DNA from: Edolisoma coerulescens
Lineage: Eukaryota; Chordata; Aves; Passeriformes; Campephagidae
NCBI GenBank assembly: GCA_013397115.1
Contig: VWZW01005505.1
Location: 868,001 to 932,000 of the forward strand
DNA: 64,000 nucleotides
Reading direction: 5' to 3'
Shown: positions 39,101-52,321 of the stretch, in pieces
Layout of the letters: every line of letters begins with the position of its first letter
How positions within the stretch are numbered: position 1 is the stretch's first letter
The notes under the pieces: model-generated
The model's database searches: none
Seen by the model: the letters and a program-made list of their open reading frames with translations, nothing else
Told to the model about the DNA's origin: nothing
Made by a program: the position numbers and the translations under genes

Positions 39101-41502
39101 CTAATACTTTTCCAGGTTAACTTTTAAAAAGTTGTTCTTGCTTAACTCTATAGTTAAAATATTTTCCTGATTACATTTAAGAGTCAAACCTACTTACATT
39201 CAGAGAAATCAGAAAGCAGTTTTAACAATGCTGAGGGTCATTAAAACTGAAGACATGCATATGATTCCATAAGGAAAGCCAAGACTTTAATTTTTAGCTA
39301 AGACTTAATTTTATATAAATCCTTTTACAGTATCACTGCACAAAGTTCCTGCAAAAGCAAACCATGAAATTCTGCTTTCTTATATTGTAAATCTTTTTCC
39401 CTCAAGGAGTTGTACATGAGACACTGAAGGTTTATGTGGAATTATCTGCCCCAGAGAATGCTGCAGCCCAGTAAGGAGCCTCAGAATTACATGAGAACAT
39501 AAGTGATGAATGGCCATGTGGGAGGATCAGTCTGGCAAAAATCTGATTCCTTGCTTAGCATTCATGAACAAGAAAAACTTACGAAAGTAATTATTTATCA
39601 TTATACAAATCCAACCATCTATTACCACATTTTTTTGGTGTTGTCATTATCTGGATGAACAATCTGGACAGTGAAGTGCACAATGCCAATATAGTTAGAC
39701 AACATATGTGTTACCACAGATTGATCTGACATACAGAAAACAGAATTTAAAATTGTTAGAACACTCACTGATAAATGAGTAATACCTTTCACTAGCTTTC
39801 AAAGAAGAGAAAATAGAGGATTATTGGGGTTTTGTTCTTTTGGTTTGCTTTGGGGTTTTTTATGGTTTTAAAAATATGGGGCATAGAGCATCTCTAAAAT
39901 TTGCATAGGGTTTGGTGTGGGGGGGTTGTTTTTTAAACATTTGAAAGATCAAGGAGTTGGAAAGACTAGGTGCTAAGGAATGAAATGGAATCGGCCAATC
40001 TAGAAGGTACAGGAGATTGTCTTGTATAGACATTGCTCTCAAACTATAATTGAAACATGTTCTTGTCCAATTATTAGTTCTCCAAAGTGAGTAATTTATC
40101 AAAATTATTTTTAATATTGTAATAACTGAATTGCAGTACATGATTGGCATCGGAGATGTTAAGGCTCTGCATAATTTTTGAGAATTCAAATACACATACA
40201 GAAGTTGCATTGCTGTCTTGCTTCAGGACATTTCATTTCTGAAGAAAAATATTTACAAGCACCACAGTGAAAACATAGTTGAGAAGAACAAATGAAGCAT
40301 TAAGTATTTTTTTTAAAATACATATAAGAATTTCAAGCACAAATCTGACCTGAGCTATTTACCCGATCCAATATTTTCCAAAATCTTCTGTGTTGGTTCT
40401 GAGTAAAGAACAAAGTTCACAGAAAATAGCCTTTTCAGGGCCAAATAAAAGCTTTTTGCACTTTTGCAATCATATTTAGAGCAGATATTGAGAGGTCAAC
40501 TATACCATCTCCTAAGTTCAGATAAACATATTTCAATCCATTCTGTTTACTTCTATGCACGACAGCAATCTCCAGGGCAGAAACTTTTTTGAGCTTCCTG
40601 TTTTCTTATTTGTTGCCCCCAATTAGAATGATTAACTGCTTCTCAATATTTGATATCTCAGCATGCCACTAAACCTTGTTTTTTCCACTATATTTTAGTG
40701 TCTCAAAAATATTTTATCCACATTTCCGTTATTAAACTTCTATGTAAAATACTTCATGCTGCACTCACATTTACAGATCAGTGTATTTTCTAGACTATTT
40801 TGAAAATGGGGATAAATTTTTTCTCCTTTTTTTTTTTGCAAGTTTTTTTAAATATTATGCATTATATAGAGTGATTCCACCTCCTTGATGCTCTGAAATT
40901 ACTGTTCTTGGAAATGTATTGTGGAATTAGATTTTCTCTATTTTACAATCGCTGCTCAAATAATTGATGACAACAGGTTAAATAGAAAGGTTCAGCTGCT
41001 CAGTACAGTCCATCTATTTGGACTATTTATAAGGCCTATTTATAATTGTTTTATTTAGGTTAATTTTTTTCCTATTTAGGAGGACAGAAAAATATCACAG
41101 TTGAAATTGGGTCTTCTGGGGTTTTTTTAGCATGTATAAATCAGTAAAATACATCTAAATTGTGGAAGCTTTTTCAATTTTTCTATATTTTCCAGGTGCT
41201 ATTAAAAAAATATTGGACAAGTCCTAGATTAAAAATTTTCCAATTTGCAGTTCCAGACTCTCTAATACATTTTTGCTTATTGCATTTGCGCAGAAGCAAT
41301 TTCTATTTGCATTTCATAATGTCTGTAGTTAAACCTCCTTGAAACTTTTGCTTAGTCAGTAACTGTAGAGATTAAGTTTTAAAGTAAGTTGCACCTAACT
41401 GTGACGGTCTGTGTGTAATTCGGTCCCGTGTGGCTAGGTATAAACTTGGAGAAATCAGTGTCTTTTACATAAGCAACTGAGCTCACTCAAGTAATGTGTA
41501 AA
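36147..41502. other. Non-coding, AT-rich; T/G-rich tract at 39821-39935
   Basis: No gene is supported. The longest open frame of the whole window (116 codons, minus, 39860-40210) is here; its protein has no known motif and its N-terminal part comes from AT-rich sequence. The T/G-rich tract at 39821-39935 (runs such as ggttttgttcttttggtttg) is the opposite-strand version of the A/C-rich tracts elsewhere. At 39492-39535 a segment 'gagaacataag...aatggccatgtggg' faintly resembles an old interspersed repeat seen in reptiles. Confidence 0.5.
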
Positions 41503-41529
41503 TATGGTTGTAGAAACACTACAACCATA
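41503..41529. repeat. Perfect 11-bp inverted repeat (hairpin)
   Basis: TATGGTTGTAG (41503-41513) is the exact reverse complement of CTACAACCATA (41519-41529), with a 5-nt loop aaaca. It lies in unique AT-rich sequence. It is not followed by a T run, and no gene is near. Confidence 0.9.
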
Positions 41530-44500
41530 GACAGAGGATAAACACTTAAATATTAAATATTTTTATGACACAATTTTCTCTTTTAAATGTGTATTCTTAC
41601 TGTTTCACAAACAGAAGTTCAAAGGAACACTAACAAACTGAAGTTCAAATCCTTGTATGTTGTCAAGTACCAAGTATAAACTGAGATTAGATCACAGTTT
41701 TTGGAAGAAGAGGAAGAAAATTACAGAAACTGAGTTCCTTGCCAATTAATTTGCAGATACTATACTACGGCCTTGTCATTTAATTATTCCTTTGCGCTGA
41801 ATGTGGAACTGCAAATCATGACTTAAAAATTATCTGATTCCTCTATTTTCCCACAGTTGTTGCAGCGCAATTTGACAACCTTTCCAATTTCTGCAACGAA
41901 TCCCTCGCCTGGATTAACCACCAAAACAAACCCTTCCAGCTTCACATCTTTCCAACCACATTGTCTTTTAACTCTTACATGAAGCAATTCAAGTTCTTTA
42001 TTTTGACAAGAGCTAAAAAAGCTACTGAGATCTTGAGAAACAGAGATTCAGAATACGAGATATTACTTCTGCTTTTTGACCATGCCCTGCATAAACCCAC
42101 TGTACCAAATCCTAACTGAATACAATGGCATTAGGCTTTTTTCCAAGGAAAAACAGGCATTGGGTTAGCACATACTCCAGCACATCACATGCTATGATAG
42201 AATGGAAGAGTTCATGGACAAACAAGTTTTACAAGTACTTTTACTTGAAGGAAGCTTTCTGTCTCATTGCTGTCCCAGAGACATACCAACAGAAGACATT
42301 CAAACTATGATTTCCTTTCCCAAGTCTTATAGCAATAAAATGGCAAGACGCACACTGGGCACAAATCCCAGCACTGCACTAACTTTGAAATACCTACTAA
42401 ATAACAATGACTATAGACAGTCAGAAAGAAAGTGTCATCAAATTTTTCAAATGTGCAAAATCAGCAGTCTTTTTTAGCTATGTTCTCAAAATGACTAAGC
42501 TGTTCCTCTCTGTTAACAAAAACAAGACAAAAATCAACCTCACCCTCACATAAAACACGCCAACTACACTAAAATAAATTTTTAGATCTACGTTGTTATC
42601 TAAGAAGTCGTAAGACCCTACTTACAGGGGTGACAATTTTAATGTTAATAGAAAGGAATGTTTAATCTCAAATATCTTATCAGACATTAAGTATCTTAAA
42701 TCTATTAAAGTCGAAAAGAGATACACAAGCTTTAATGAATCTTATAATTTAAAGTGACATTCTTTCAATATTTGGCAGTAACTTTCTTATTAAGGTTTAA
42801 AATGGGACAGAACCTATATGTTGAGTGATATGTCAGAGGACTTATCTATGTGAACCATTTTAAATTTAAAGAGAAATTATGAAAATAAAATCATGTCAAA
42901 AGACAATCAAGAAAACAATCACACCATGCATCATGCATTTTTTAAAAAGTAGTTTTTTAATTAATGCACAGTAATTCTGAACAGGATTTCAGTAAAGGAT
43001 AAAGTCAATGTAGCTTCATGTAATGACCAAACAGGTTGAATTTCTGCAAACACTGAGTGTATTCAGCAATAACAAAAATCATAAGTGAACTAAATCAGTC
43101 ATCTACATAGTTCTTTACTAAATGAAACCCTTATCAGGATACTTTTGTTTCCTTCTATAGAACAAATTATTTTATCAAAAAAACCCCAAACCAACAAAAC
43201 ACAACATTGTATTATAATTTACCTATAATTACCTATATAAATTACCTATAATTATAAACCATATATTACAATTTACTTGTTTTTTTAAGCTGCTGAAAGT
43301 ACTCTGGCCATTATGGCAAAAAGGAATTTCACATATTCTTAAGTTTATCAAAATAAGTCTTAAAAAACCCCACGAAAAGCATCTGACCAACCTTGAAAGT
43401 AAATTTTAGAAGGCAAAATATGTTGGGGGTTTTTTACTATGTGAACCACTGCTGTGCATACTGATCAAGTTAAGTTTTAAAAAGATACGGAAAAAAAAGA
43501 AATTTGTTTATTAAAATATGGTAAATTCAGATTAGTTGTTTATAATTTAAAGTTATATATTTGCTAATATATTTTTATATATATGGAACACACACTACTT
43601 GAGTCCTGCACAGTGCTTTAGGCTTGATACAAAGGAACGAAGCTATGTTCTGCATTTTCCCTGCTGGGGGCAGTATGACTCCACTTGTGCTCAGTGAATG
43701 ATCAGAAATTGCATAGAAGTGGAAAAACTCAGAGCATTTTAAAATACTCCACTAAGTCCCTGAAGAACTACAGTGGCATTAGGACCAAAAATGTCTTAAT
43801 GAGGCTTATCAGGAACAGTAAATGTAAAGAGTCACTTCAAGTGGCTGGAAAAATGCTGGGTAGAAACACCTTCATGGTTTTTTATTATTTTTACTTATGT
43901 CACAGAAGGAAAAAAAACAAAACAAAAAACCCCACCACTCTAATCAGTAAAACAGTCAAAGATTGTGCATATCAGCTATGATTTATCTAAAACAATACCA
44001 CAATCTCACAAAATAATAACGTATGTCTTCCAAATCCTTTGCAAAATGGGTATTTTTGTGAACTCCTTGTGAAATTACATTGATAAAAGCAAAAACATTG
44101 AAGTGAGATAGGAATAGATAAAAACTAATGTGAACAGGTATGTCAGATGAAAAATAGGTATTGGAAAACTTTCAAGCCACATCAGTGATTGACAGAAAGT
44201 TTATTAGTACTTTTTTGTTTAAATATTTTGTTTTCAAGTCAAGGTTTACTTATTCAAATACATTCAAAAATGCCCCATTTTACTTAGTAAAGAAATTGCA
44301 ATTTATGATGGGCCCTACTGAAAGCTACATCTAAACACGTAACTAAATGCAGTTATTGCTATTTAGCTATAAGTTTTAATGCAGTAACTTGATTGCTATT
44401 TTCTGGTTTAGAAGAACAAGTATGTGCATACATGTACGTCCTAGGAAGATTCTGATACCATTTCATTTATCTTCCATTATCTGCTTTAAAACTGGGAAAA

Positions 44501-45133
44501 TTTGGGTTTTAACTTTTTTGTTTCTCCTCCAGGTTCTTATAGGCTTTGCCTACACTTAATCATTAATTTTGAAGTTTTTTATGCAACTATCACCCTTCAC
44601 ACATTGCTGAAAAAAATAAAGACATTCCAGCCCCTTTCCAGAAATATTTAGCCGTGGGGAACAGACTTAGTATTTAAATATATTAATTAAAAAACATTTT
44701 AAAAGAACTGTGGAATATCTTCTTGTTTCACAATTAGACAGATTTGTTGAACTCCACACAAAACTGAATGCAAAAATTAAATCCATCTTCTCTTGAAACT
44801 CCCTCTTCTTCCCCAAAACCCCTCAAGTTTCACATACAGAGGTATAATGGTTGATCATTTCTCAAACGTTTTATATGTACTAAGCTTTCTGTTACTTAGT
44901 AATAAATACTATGTAAAACAGTTGGTAGTTTACCCATGTTACAAACATTCGGTGAATTGAGAGGAGGATGAAGACATGCAGCATGTGGAACTGAACTAAT
45001 TTTTAAATCTACTTCCTTTTAAACTTATATCATAATCTTATAAAAAGAGTACATTTAATCCTCCTTTCACCAAACACAACAGACCATCCTTATATTTGTG
45101 TTCTCTCCAGGGCTGAGGAAGTAATAGTGTGTT
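41530..45133. other. Non-coding, AT-rich, several simple repeats
   Basis: No gene is supported. Three copies of ttacctata start at 43219, 43229 and 43242 inside an AT-rich run (43211-43275). A/C-rich tracts lie at 43177-43205 and 43910-43940. Open frames near 42202-42477 (91 codons) and 43685-43981 (98 codons) carry no recognised domain. A CTCF-like motif at 43660-43673 is listed separately. Confidence 0.55.
43660..43673 (+). promoter_or_regulatory. Candidate CTCF-binding motif
   Basis: CCTGCTGGGGGCAG matches 12 of 14 positions of CCASYAGRKGGCRS; the two mismatches are T for A at positions 3 and 6, the second within the core. It is a weaker match than the 32.55-kb motif and points the other way, so the pair would be divergent. 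Confidence 0.25.
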
Positions 45134-45215
45134 TAGAATCATAGAACAATAAGGGTAAGAAGGGACATTTAAATATCATCTGGTCCACCCTCTCCACTCC
45201 AAGAGCAGGGACATC
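45134..45215 (-). mobile_element. CR1 3'-end fragment
   Basis: Reads 'gaatcatagaacaataagg', then 'aagaagggacatttaaat', 'atcatctggtccaccc' and 'gagcagggacatcttc': the reverse complement of the CR1 3' terminus. The match fades after about 45215, so only the last 80 bp of the element is recognisable. Confidence 0.8.
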
Positions 45216-48200
45216 TTCAACAATGTTTTCATCACAACATCTTATTATCATATTTAATTTGGATGATGGACACACAAACCTTGAAGGTGGCAGCTTTAGG
45301 ACAGTAGCCTTAAGGAGAATAGTGACCATATCCTTAAGACATAAATTACCACAATAATCTGGATGAGTTAAATCATTGATCCTCAGTAAGCTAGGTCTTT
45401 CAGGAAAAAATAAGAGAAAATAGTTCTCTGCCTCTCTAAAGCAACAGGAAGCAGATGCTTTTTGCTCTTTCCAAATTTAGACTTTGGGCTGCTTTTGTCT
45501 CTTTGAAAGGTTTGCTTTGGATTAAATGTGCATAACTTACATAGTATCTACTCCCTTAAGTTTGGATTTTTTTTTTTCTCCTGCAAAACCAAGTGATACA
45601 ACTGAACAATTTTAAGGCAAATCTATTATAGTCTTTTTAATGAGGAAAACAAGAAGAGGACAAGAAGCCAAACAACACCAAAACAGGAGCACCTCAATTA
45701 CCTCATCTCTTCTTTGCACGACACAAATCTGCCTTGTGATAATTCTACTACATAAGTACTAGAATCTTCCTTTGATTGATTTTTATCTCCTTGAAAGGTA
45801 GTAAACACATATATGCAATTTGATACAGTCAAAAAAACAAAGGTCTTGTGTATTTTCCCTCCTCCTTCCACTCCTATTCTGCTATTCATTTCTTACTTCT
45901 TTGCTGTACCTAACATTGTTCTATTCCCTCTTAGCACTAACTGGATCTCTTCAATAAGATGATTTCACTGAATAGAATAGATCAGAATTTCCCCAAACTA
46001 CAATGAATTAATATAGTGCTAATGAATTATTTTATTAATTTTCTGAAGGTATTCCTTTCTTTTTGTTGTTGTTGGGTGGAGGAGTAGAGGGGTAATTGCT
46101 AGAATATTTTTGAAAGCATGTTCCAGCTCAAATTAACACAGAAAGATAAAACTTCTCAACCGATTATCTCAGCTCAGGTGGAGATGACAGCTTAAGGACC
46201 AATGGCAGTGTACAAAGAACACTGGTAACCCCTCTCCTTCCATGGACCAACATTCCTTGCTTAAAGCTCTTGAATGAAAAGAAAGCTCTTCTCCATAACA
46301 AACATCTCAGGCTACCCTAGTATACATTCCAGTGCTTTTCTATGAGAAAACCTGCAGATTTGGGGTTCGTTGCATTCCTCTTCCTGGCAGAGAGACAGCA
46401 ACATAAGAACAGGTGCATTCATGAAGATATATAGAAATAAGATAAATGTCAGCTGAGACCTTTAAGATTTCAGTCTTCAGAATACTCTGACACATTATAA
46501 ACATTAAATAATAAGGTCCACTGGAGAGTTAAATTAACTAACATAACTCAGTCATTTGTTTCTACGCAACAAGCTCTTTATTGTCTCCTCTCCTACCTCC
46601 CCAAAAAATGACAAAACCCCTAGAAGGTTACTTTTAAAACAATATTAAGAATCACTACATTTTTTCAAATTAATGGAATAAATATTATGCATAGTTGCCT
46701 TCTATATTTTCTGACAGAAGACTGCAAGGTTTTCTGTATTAAAAAAAGAGATTCAGGAGGGTTTACCCCAGGCCAGTTGAGTCTGGTGCTGTGTGTGAAT
46801 GCCCAGCAGAGGCTGGAGCACATTTCCTCTGCCCCCAGAAGGCACAGTTCTGTTTATGGCCGAGTTTTCTCTCTGGGGAGTCCAGCCATGCTCTCCATGA
46901 CTGCTCTGGGATACAAGTCAAGATGTTTTAAGTGACGAGGTTCACAAGCCCATCCCTGGAAATGCTGATGATGTACACACACCCATAGACACAGCCTCGG
47001 CTCCACAGATTTAGAAATCTCTGTTTATGTCTCCATAAGTAGTTATTATCAGATTCCCCAAATGATAAGTTTTGTATTTTCTTATGACACCAAGTACCAT
47101 GGCTGATCAAGATAAATAATGGCGGGATATAAAGGAAACTAAGTAAAACTACATTAGAAAAAATTGCATTACAGAAAAAAAAAATGGTTTACGAATTTTG
47201 ATATAATAATCTCATAACAAAAAAAAAAACCACATACCACGAACAAACCCAAGATCTAAAATTCCACCCCGAATCACACGAGCAAACAATCAACCAATGA
47301 AAAAAATCTGGCCAGACTGCAAAAGTGAGGACATAAATCAAACATATGAAAAAAATACCTTGAAATATCCAGTTCAACTCCACTGCGGAGAAGGTATGAA
47401 TGAGAAATTCAAAATTGTCAGCTTAGAATTGGAATTAAGAGACCATTACTATCTCAATTTTTACTAACTCATTTACATAACATTTAGATTTTCATATTCT
47501 GTTAACTTATGACTGTCTTCTCAGTAAATTGACCTTGAAATGCAGACTATTAAAAGGAGTTTGTACACAAATCTTCTGTTCCCGCCACTGAAACAATACT
47601 TACGTTCACAGTTACAATGTCTAATAACTTTGAATGTTGCACTGTAATTACAAAATACCTAATCATTAGCAACCACTGAAAACAGGATCATTGTGTCTGT
47701 AAAAGTCTTTCACTTATCCAAATACATAGTTGTTTCACGGTTTGTGGTAACTAAGTTTCAAGTCAGAAACAAAAAATTTTAGGACAGTTTTGAATAGATA
47801 TCATCATTAAAATCCATCAAAACATGATGAAAACCCATTCTTGTAACTACTAATTTATTTTAGTTGAACCATTTAAAATTCCTTAACCTGACCTTATTAA
47901 CCATACATTTCTAGCAATATTTAAGCACATTAGAAGTGGTTTATCTGTAGACTACTACGAGGATTCTAGAAGTTCTATTACCTCACGCAAAATTCCCAGT
48001 CCTTTTCTCCATGAACATAAGTAGGTAGTTGAGAAACAGAACCAAACTAAAAAATGAGTGCAAGCTAAATATAAGCGTGCAAACTGGAAAAAAACCAAAA
48101 AAGCTTTTCAAGTTGATTTTTCCAGTTTCTCCAACAGTTGGAAGCTTTGTGTAGCCAGAATTCAGGAAAAAAGATGTCATTAGTAGCAATGTCTATGTCT

Positions 48201-50460
48201 AGAAAGAACCAATCCTTAGGAACACATTGCTTTCAAAATAACTTTATTTACTTACCCTAACAGTATGTATGCAGATCTTTGTTTTACAACTCCAAAAATT
48301 ATTTTGCTTTTTACCCCCCAAAATGCCCTAATTGGTCTACAGACCCTTACACAACAAATTGGATTTCATACAATAAATTCTGGTGGATCTCTGAAATAGC
48401 CTCAATGTGGAGTTAGTCACTTATTAGAATGTACTAAAGATTCCTTTCAAAGGCATTCAGTGTTCTTCTGAAGTGAAATCTTGTCTCTAAAACATGTACA
48501 TGATGCAACTTTGTGATTGCAGTAGTGGTAGATTAAAATATATTTTTATATATACATGTTTATTGCACACCTCGTATTATAAAGGCTGAGTTGAAAAAAT
48601 ATGGGCTTTATTATATGGTACTTTAGAGTTGGGATTTTTAACCTGTGAAAGTGAGGCTGCTACAATCATTCTATTTGAACTTCTCCACAGCTGTTCAGAA
48701 CATTTCGCCCCTTTTTTAATAAATACTGAATATTTATGATCTTGAATTTCCCCCCTCACCAGCTGAACAGGCAGCCTCTGCTGAGGAACAGCTTGAGAGT
48801 TAGCTCTAGTGCTTAGGTTGCTGGTTAGCCTACAGGATCCCTAGGCAGCTTAAGAATATGTTTTCCCTCATCTACTTGGCTGAGGAGTGGTAAGGGAGTT
48901 AGCTAAACATGCTGTCAGGAATTTAGAAAGTGCACGGGTAGGACCCTGAAGGTGCTGTGAAAATATTTCTAAGGAGTTTTAGAGATGTGGATAGGACCTG
49001 GACTTACTCCAGCATGTGCTTCTGCCTGTAACTAAAGGGAAAGAGCAGTCTTCAATAATAAAGTAATTTAATAATATCAAAATGGATATTGAAGGCAAAA
49101 TTGGTCCCTGAAGTCACCAGAGAACCAGAACACATTAAAAATGCCATGTATTCCTAGCTCTGCTTCTGAGAACTCCTGCCCCAAATTAATTTTTTTCCCC
49201 CAAGTTGCTCTAGAAAAGAACACACCCGGAAGCAAAGAAAAACGCTCACATCAACTCTTACACCTCAGTGCTTGCAGTGTCTCTGTTCAGAGAGTCTGGT
49301 CCACACAGCAAAGACAATGCTTTATCTATCTTGAAGATTCTGTGCTAAAAAAAGCTTATGTAAAGAATAGCCGAGCAGCTTTCTTTTGGATAATGCCTAC
49401 TCAATCACTTCTCCAGTGATTACTTTATAGTCTGCAGTAAATAATTACTGCATTTTTGGTTCTATGAAAAATAATTTTAGAGAATTTCTTCATAATGGGA
49501 ATTAATCAGGAAGTTTGAAATGTTTTTCATAAGCAATTAAACTACCTTTGTTATTTAAAATCTGAAATAATACACACTGGACAGTACTTAAGAGGGTTCA
49601 TAATCTCTGCTACATTTTCACTTTAGGAATCATGCTAAACTTGCTGAAGTGTGTGGGTGAAAGGGCATTGCCCTATGTCTCTAGTGTATGAATCTTGCTT
49701 TGAAAATAAAAAAAAAAAACAACAAAACACCAAAACAAATGGTACTTGCTTATGCAAAAAACCCTAAAATATTCAGGAATTTTCTTGCAATTTTATTAGC
49801 ATAAATGGTTTTACAAGCATTGGATACAAACACTGATTCTGTTCCACAAGTGCAGAAGAGCTGAACAATATATTCTTTTCAAATTTAAAGCTAAAAAAAA
49901 AAAAAATTAAAAAATTAAAAAAGAAATCACATTTTCTTCAAATGATCTTAAGCATCTAAAGAATGACTCTCATCACAGCTACTCAGAAACTAAAAAAAAG
50001 AGATAAATGTGAATAAAATATTCTATTTCCTACATGTTAGATAAATGCATCCAGTTATGCTGCAGGGGAAATTCATTTTCTAATCTTGAAGAAGTCAAAA
50101 ACTGGTCAATTATAGGAGGAACTGGGGGAAAACATAAGTACCTCCCGAACAACCCATTACAATACTCCTTAGATGTCAGATTCCTGACATTCTTGGGTGA
50201 CCACGGTTCTGCAGGATCTCAAGTTCTATCCATGAAAACTTATTTAGAAATATAAGTGCTGCACATGTTTAGGAGTTCTGGATTTTCAGGATTTTTCAAG
50301 TAACTGGCACAAGCACAGCGATTACAAGCACATTCTTCATGTGAATTATCAAATGAAGAGCACATAACTGAAAGCAAGGACTGGAAAGTTGCCTCCTGCA
50401 CAAAGGATGACCTTCACAAACAGATAACAAAAATTATGCTCTTTTCCAGGACTATGGAAC
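45216..50460. other. Non-coding, mostly AT-rich; GC-richer pocket at 46775-46995
   Basis: No gene is supported. The pocket at 46775-46995 contains an 82-codon open frame start (46687-46935) but no domain; it may be an old repeat. A/C-rich low-complexity sequence occurs at 49705-49739 and a poly(A) run near 47220. The frame at 49141-49419 (92 codons) is also without a recognisable product. Confidence 0.5.
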
Positions 50461-50540
50461 ACCGGGCCGAGGCCAATTGCATGAGGGTCAACAAGGCGAG
50501 GCGCCAGGTCCTGACCACTTGTAGAGATCAAACATTGGGT
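50461..50540 (+). mobile_element. CR1 ORF2 internal fragment
   Basis: About 80 bp, GC-rich against its surroundings, containing 'gccaattgcatgagggtc', 'aacaaggcgaggcgcc' and 'aggtcctgac'. Translated, it gives NCMRVNKARRQVL, which recalls the CR1 ORF2 segment around MRFNKxKCxVL, upstream of the C-terminal part seen in the other copies. There is no CR1 3' end attached, so it is a remnant of a much larger, mostly lost or unrecognisable copy. Confidence 0.65.
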
Positions 50541-51295
50541 AGGTTTTCCAAGTGAGATGGAAAACAAAACCTCATTTCACTGAGAACTGCTAAGCCCATC
50601 ACTCTTCTTTGTCTTCAAAAGAAAGGAGGAACCAGTTTTTCTACAATATTTTGGCTTTCAGATACTGCAAACCAATCTTCAATGCTGCAGCTTATTGCCC
50701 TCTCACCTGCTATAGCTACACATGAGATTCTCTCCTTATCCAGCTTATAACATACTCAAATAAAAAAAAAACTAACCAACACAAAACCCCAAGCTTGGTA
50801 TTTTGAACCAGATCACTGTTCAGTGTTAAAACATGGTGCTGAACACAAGGTGTGGTTCTACGGCAGTCTAAGGCAGTGCAACAGCTGCAGCAGTTCTGCC
50901 CTACTGTCTCTCTTCCTTTGTTTTAAGCCTTGGGCTCATAAGGACACGATATTTCAGCACAGCTATTATAGACAGGAATAATAAAATAAATAATTAATTT
51001 GAAAATACACTTATCATGGTTTTTAAGGTACCTGCCAACTCAGTGCCATAAAGCAACTAAGCACAAGAGTAGAAAAGCATTTATAGATGACACGCACAAA
51101 TCCCATTCATCTCTGGTAAAAAGACCGAAGGCTGACAGCAGTCACTTAGGATTCCTGGAACAGTAGTTACAAAGGAACTACAGATCCATTGCTAATACAA
51201 CAGGACAGGTATGAGTTTGAGTAGAATAGAATGAAACATTTGGGAGGAGGATTTTTCAAACTAATTTCACCACTAACCTCACCACGGCTTCCACC

Positions 51296-51326
<31 letters not shown>

Positions 51327-51727
51327 AANATCTTTAAGAAAAAAAAAAAAAAGAGAAAAAAATGCCTTAGGCAGACCCACAGCCTACAGTCAAAGCATAA
51401 AAACTGATGGTGAGGCAGAAACTATTTAAAGTCCAGAACTTCTGAAGTGGATATAATTAATGGTGTGGTAACTAGAAATTTTCTCACACATGTTTTTTAG
51501 AATTGAAGACAACACTGTAAAAGCAGTTGAAAGATGACAGGGAACACAGGTATTCAGTAGCATTGCAGTAATCCATTTTTGTGGTAAACATTTTTGAGGA
51601 CAAGTTCACCTGTTGTGCTTAACTGCTGAAACTGAGCAAACAGAAGGCTAGCATCAGTAAGACAGGTAGAAGATCAGATAGGGTTTGGGAAATGAAGGAC
51701 TTCAGGAATTTGGGCTACCTAGGTTTA
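50541..51727. other. Non-coding; long poly(A) with an assembly gap base
   Basis: No gene is recognised. An A/C-rich tract lies at 50762-50792. A poly(A) run of 28 bases (51301-51328) ends at an undetermined base (51329), followed by a second A run at 51339-51352; length and sequence here are unreliable. Confidence 0.6.
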
Positions 51728-52321
51728 TGTGCTGATTGTAGCTTGGGTAGAGTTAATTTTCTTCATAGTAGCTAGTATAGATCTATGTTTTGGACTTCTC
51801 CTGAAAACAGTGTTAATAAAAAAGAAATGTTTTTGTTATTACTGAGAGGTGCTTACACAGTGTCAAGATCTTTTCTGATCTTTGAATCACCCAACCAGTG
51901 AGAAGAGTGAGGGTACACAAGAAGCTGGGAGAGGACAACTGACTCCCCCTGACCAAAGGGATATTCTGTACCCTCTGGCCTCTTGCTCAGCATATAAAAG
52001 TCCAGAACAAGGAGGAAAGGGGGGCATTTGGAAGGATGGCATTTGCCTTCCCAAGTCATTGCAATGCATGGTGAAGCCCTGCTTTCCTGGGGATGGCTGA
52101 ACACCTGCCTGCCCATGGGAAGGACTGAATGAATTCTTTGTTCTGCATTGCTTGTGTGGGCAGATTTTGCTTTCCCTATTAAACCGTCTTTATCTCAACT
52201 CACAACTTCTCACTTTTACTCTTCTGATTCTGCTCCAGTTCCCCTTCCCATCATGGTGAGGCAGAGGAATGCACAAGCAGATGGGTGGCGCTTAGTTGCC
52301 AGCTGGGATTAAACCAGAACT
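51728..52321 (+). mobile_element. Solo LTR, avian ERVL-like (copy 2)
   Basis: Same family and orientation as the LTR at 1224-1787: shared 5' end (tgtgct...gggtagagttaatttt), a TATA box TATAAAA at 51993-51999, the block 'ggatggctgaacacctgc', a poly(A) signal ATTAAA at 52178-52183 and a '...gcacaagcagatgggtgg' tail ending near 'attaaaccagaact'. Flanks GTTTA (51723-51727) and GTTTG (52322-52326) may be a decayed 5-bp target duplication; the CA terminus has been lost. The poly(A) signal is better preserved than in copy 1. No internal retroviral sequence adjoins it. Confidence 0.87.

Noticed and set aside
39492..39535. Resemblance to an old reptile interspersed repeat (agaacataag...aatggccat)
   Set aside because: The match is about 40 bp with gaps and rests on memory only; too weak to annotate as an element.
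39860..40210. Longest open frame of the window (116 codons, minus)
   Set aside because: No domain, no splice or promoter context, and it arises in AT-rich and T/G-rich low-complexity sequence. Frames of this length are expected by chance in 64 kb.
51301..51352. Poly(A) run as a retroposon tail
   Set aside because: No recognisable retroposed sequence lies 5' of it, and an undetermined base at 51329 makes the run unreliable.
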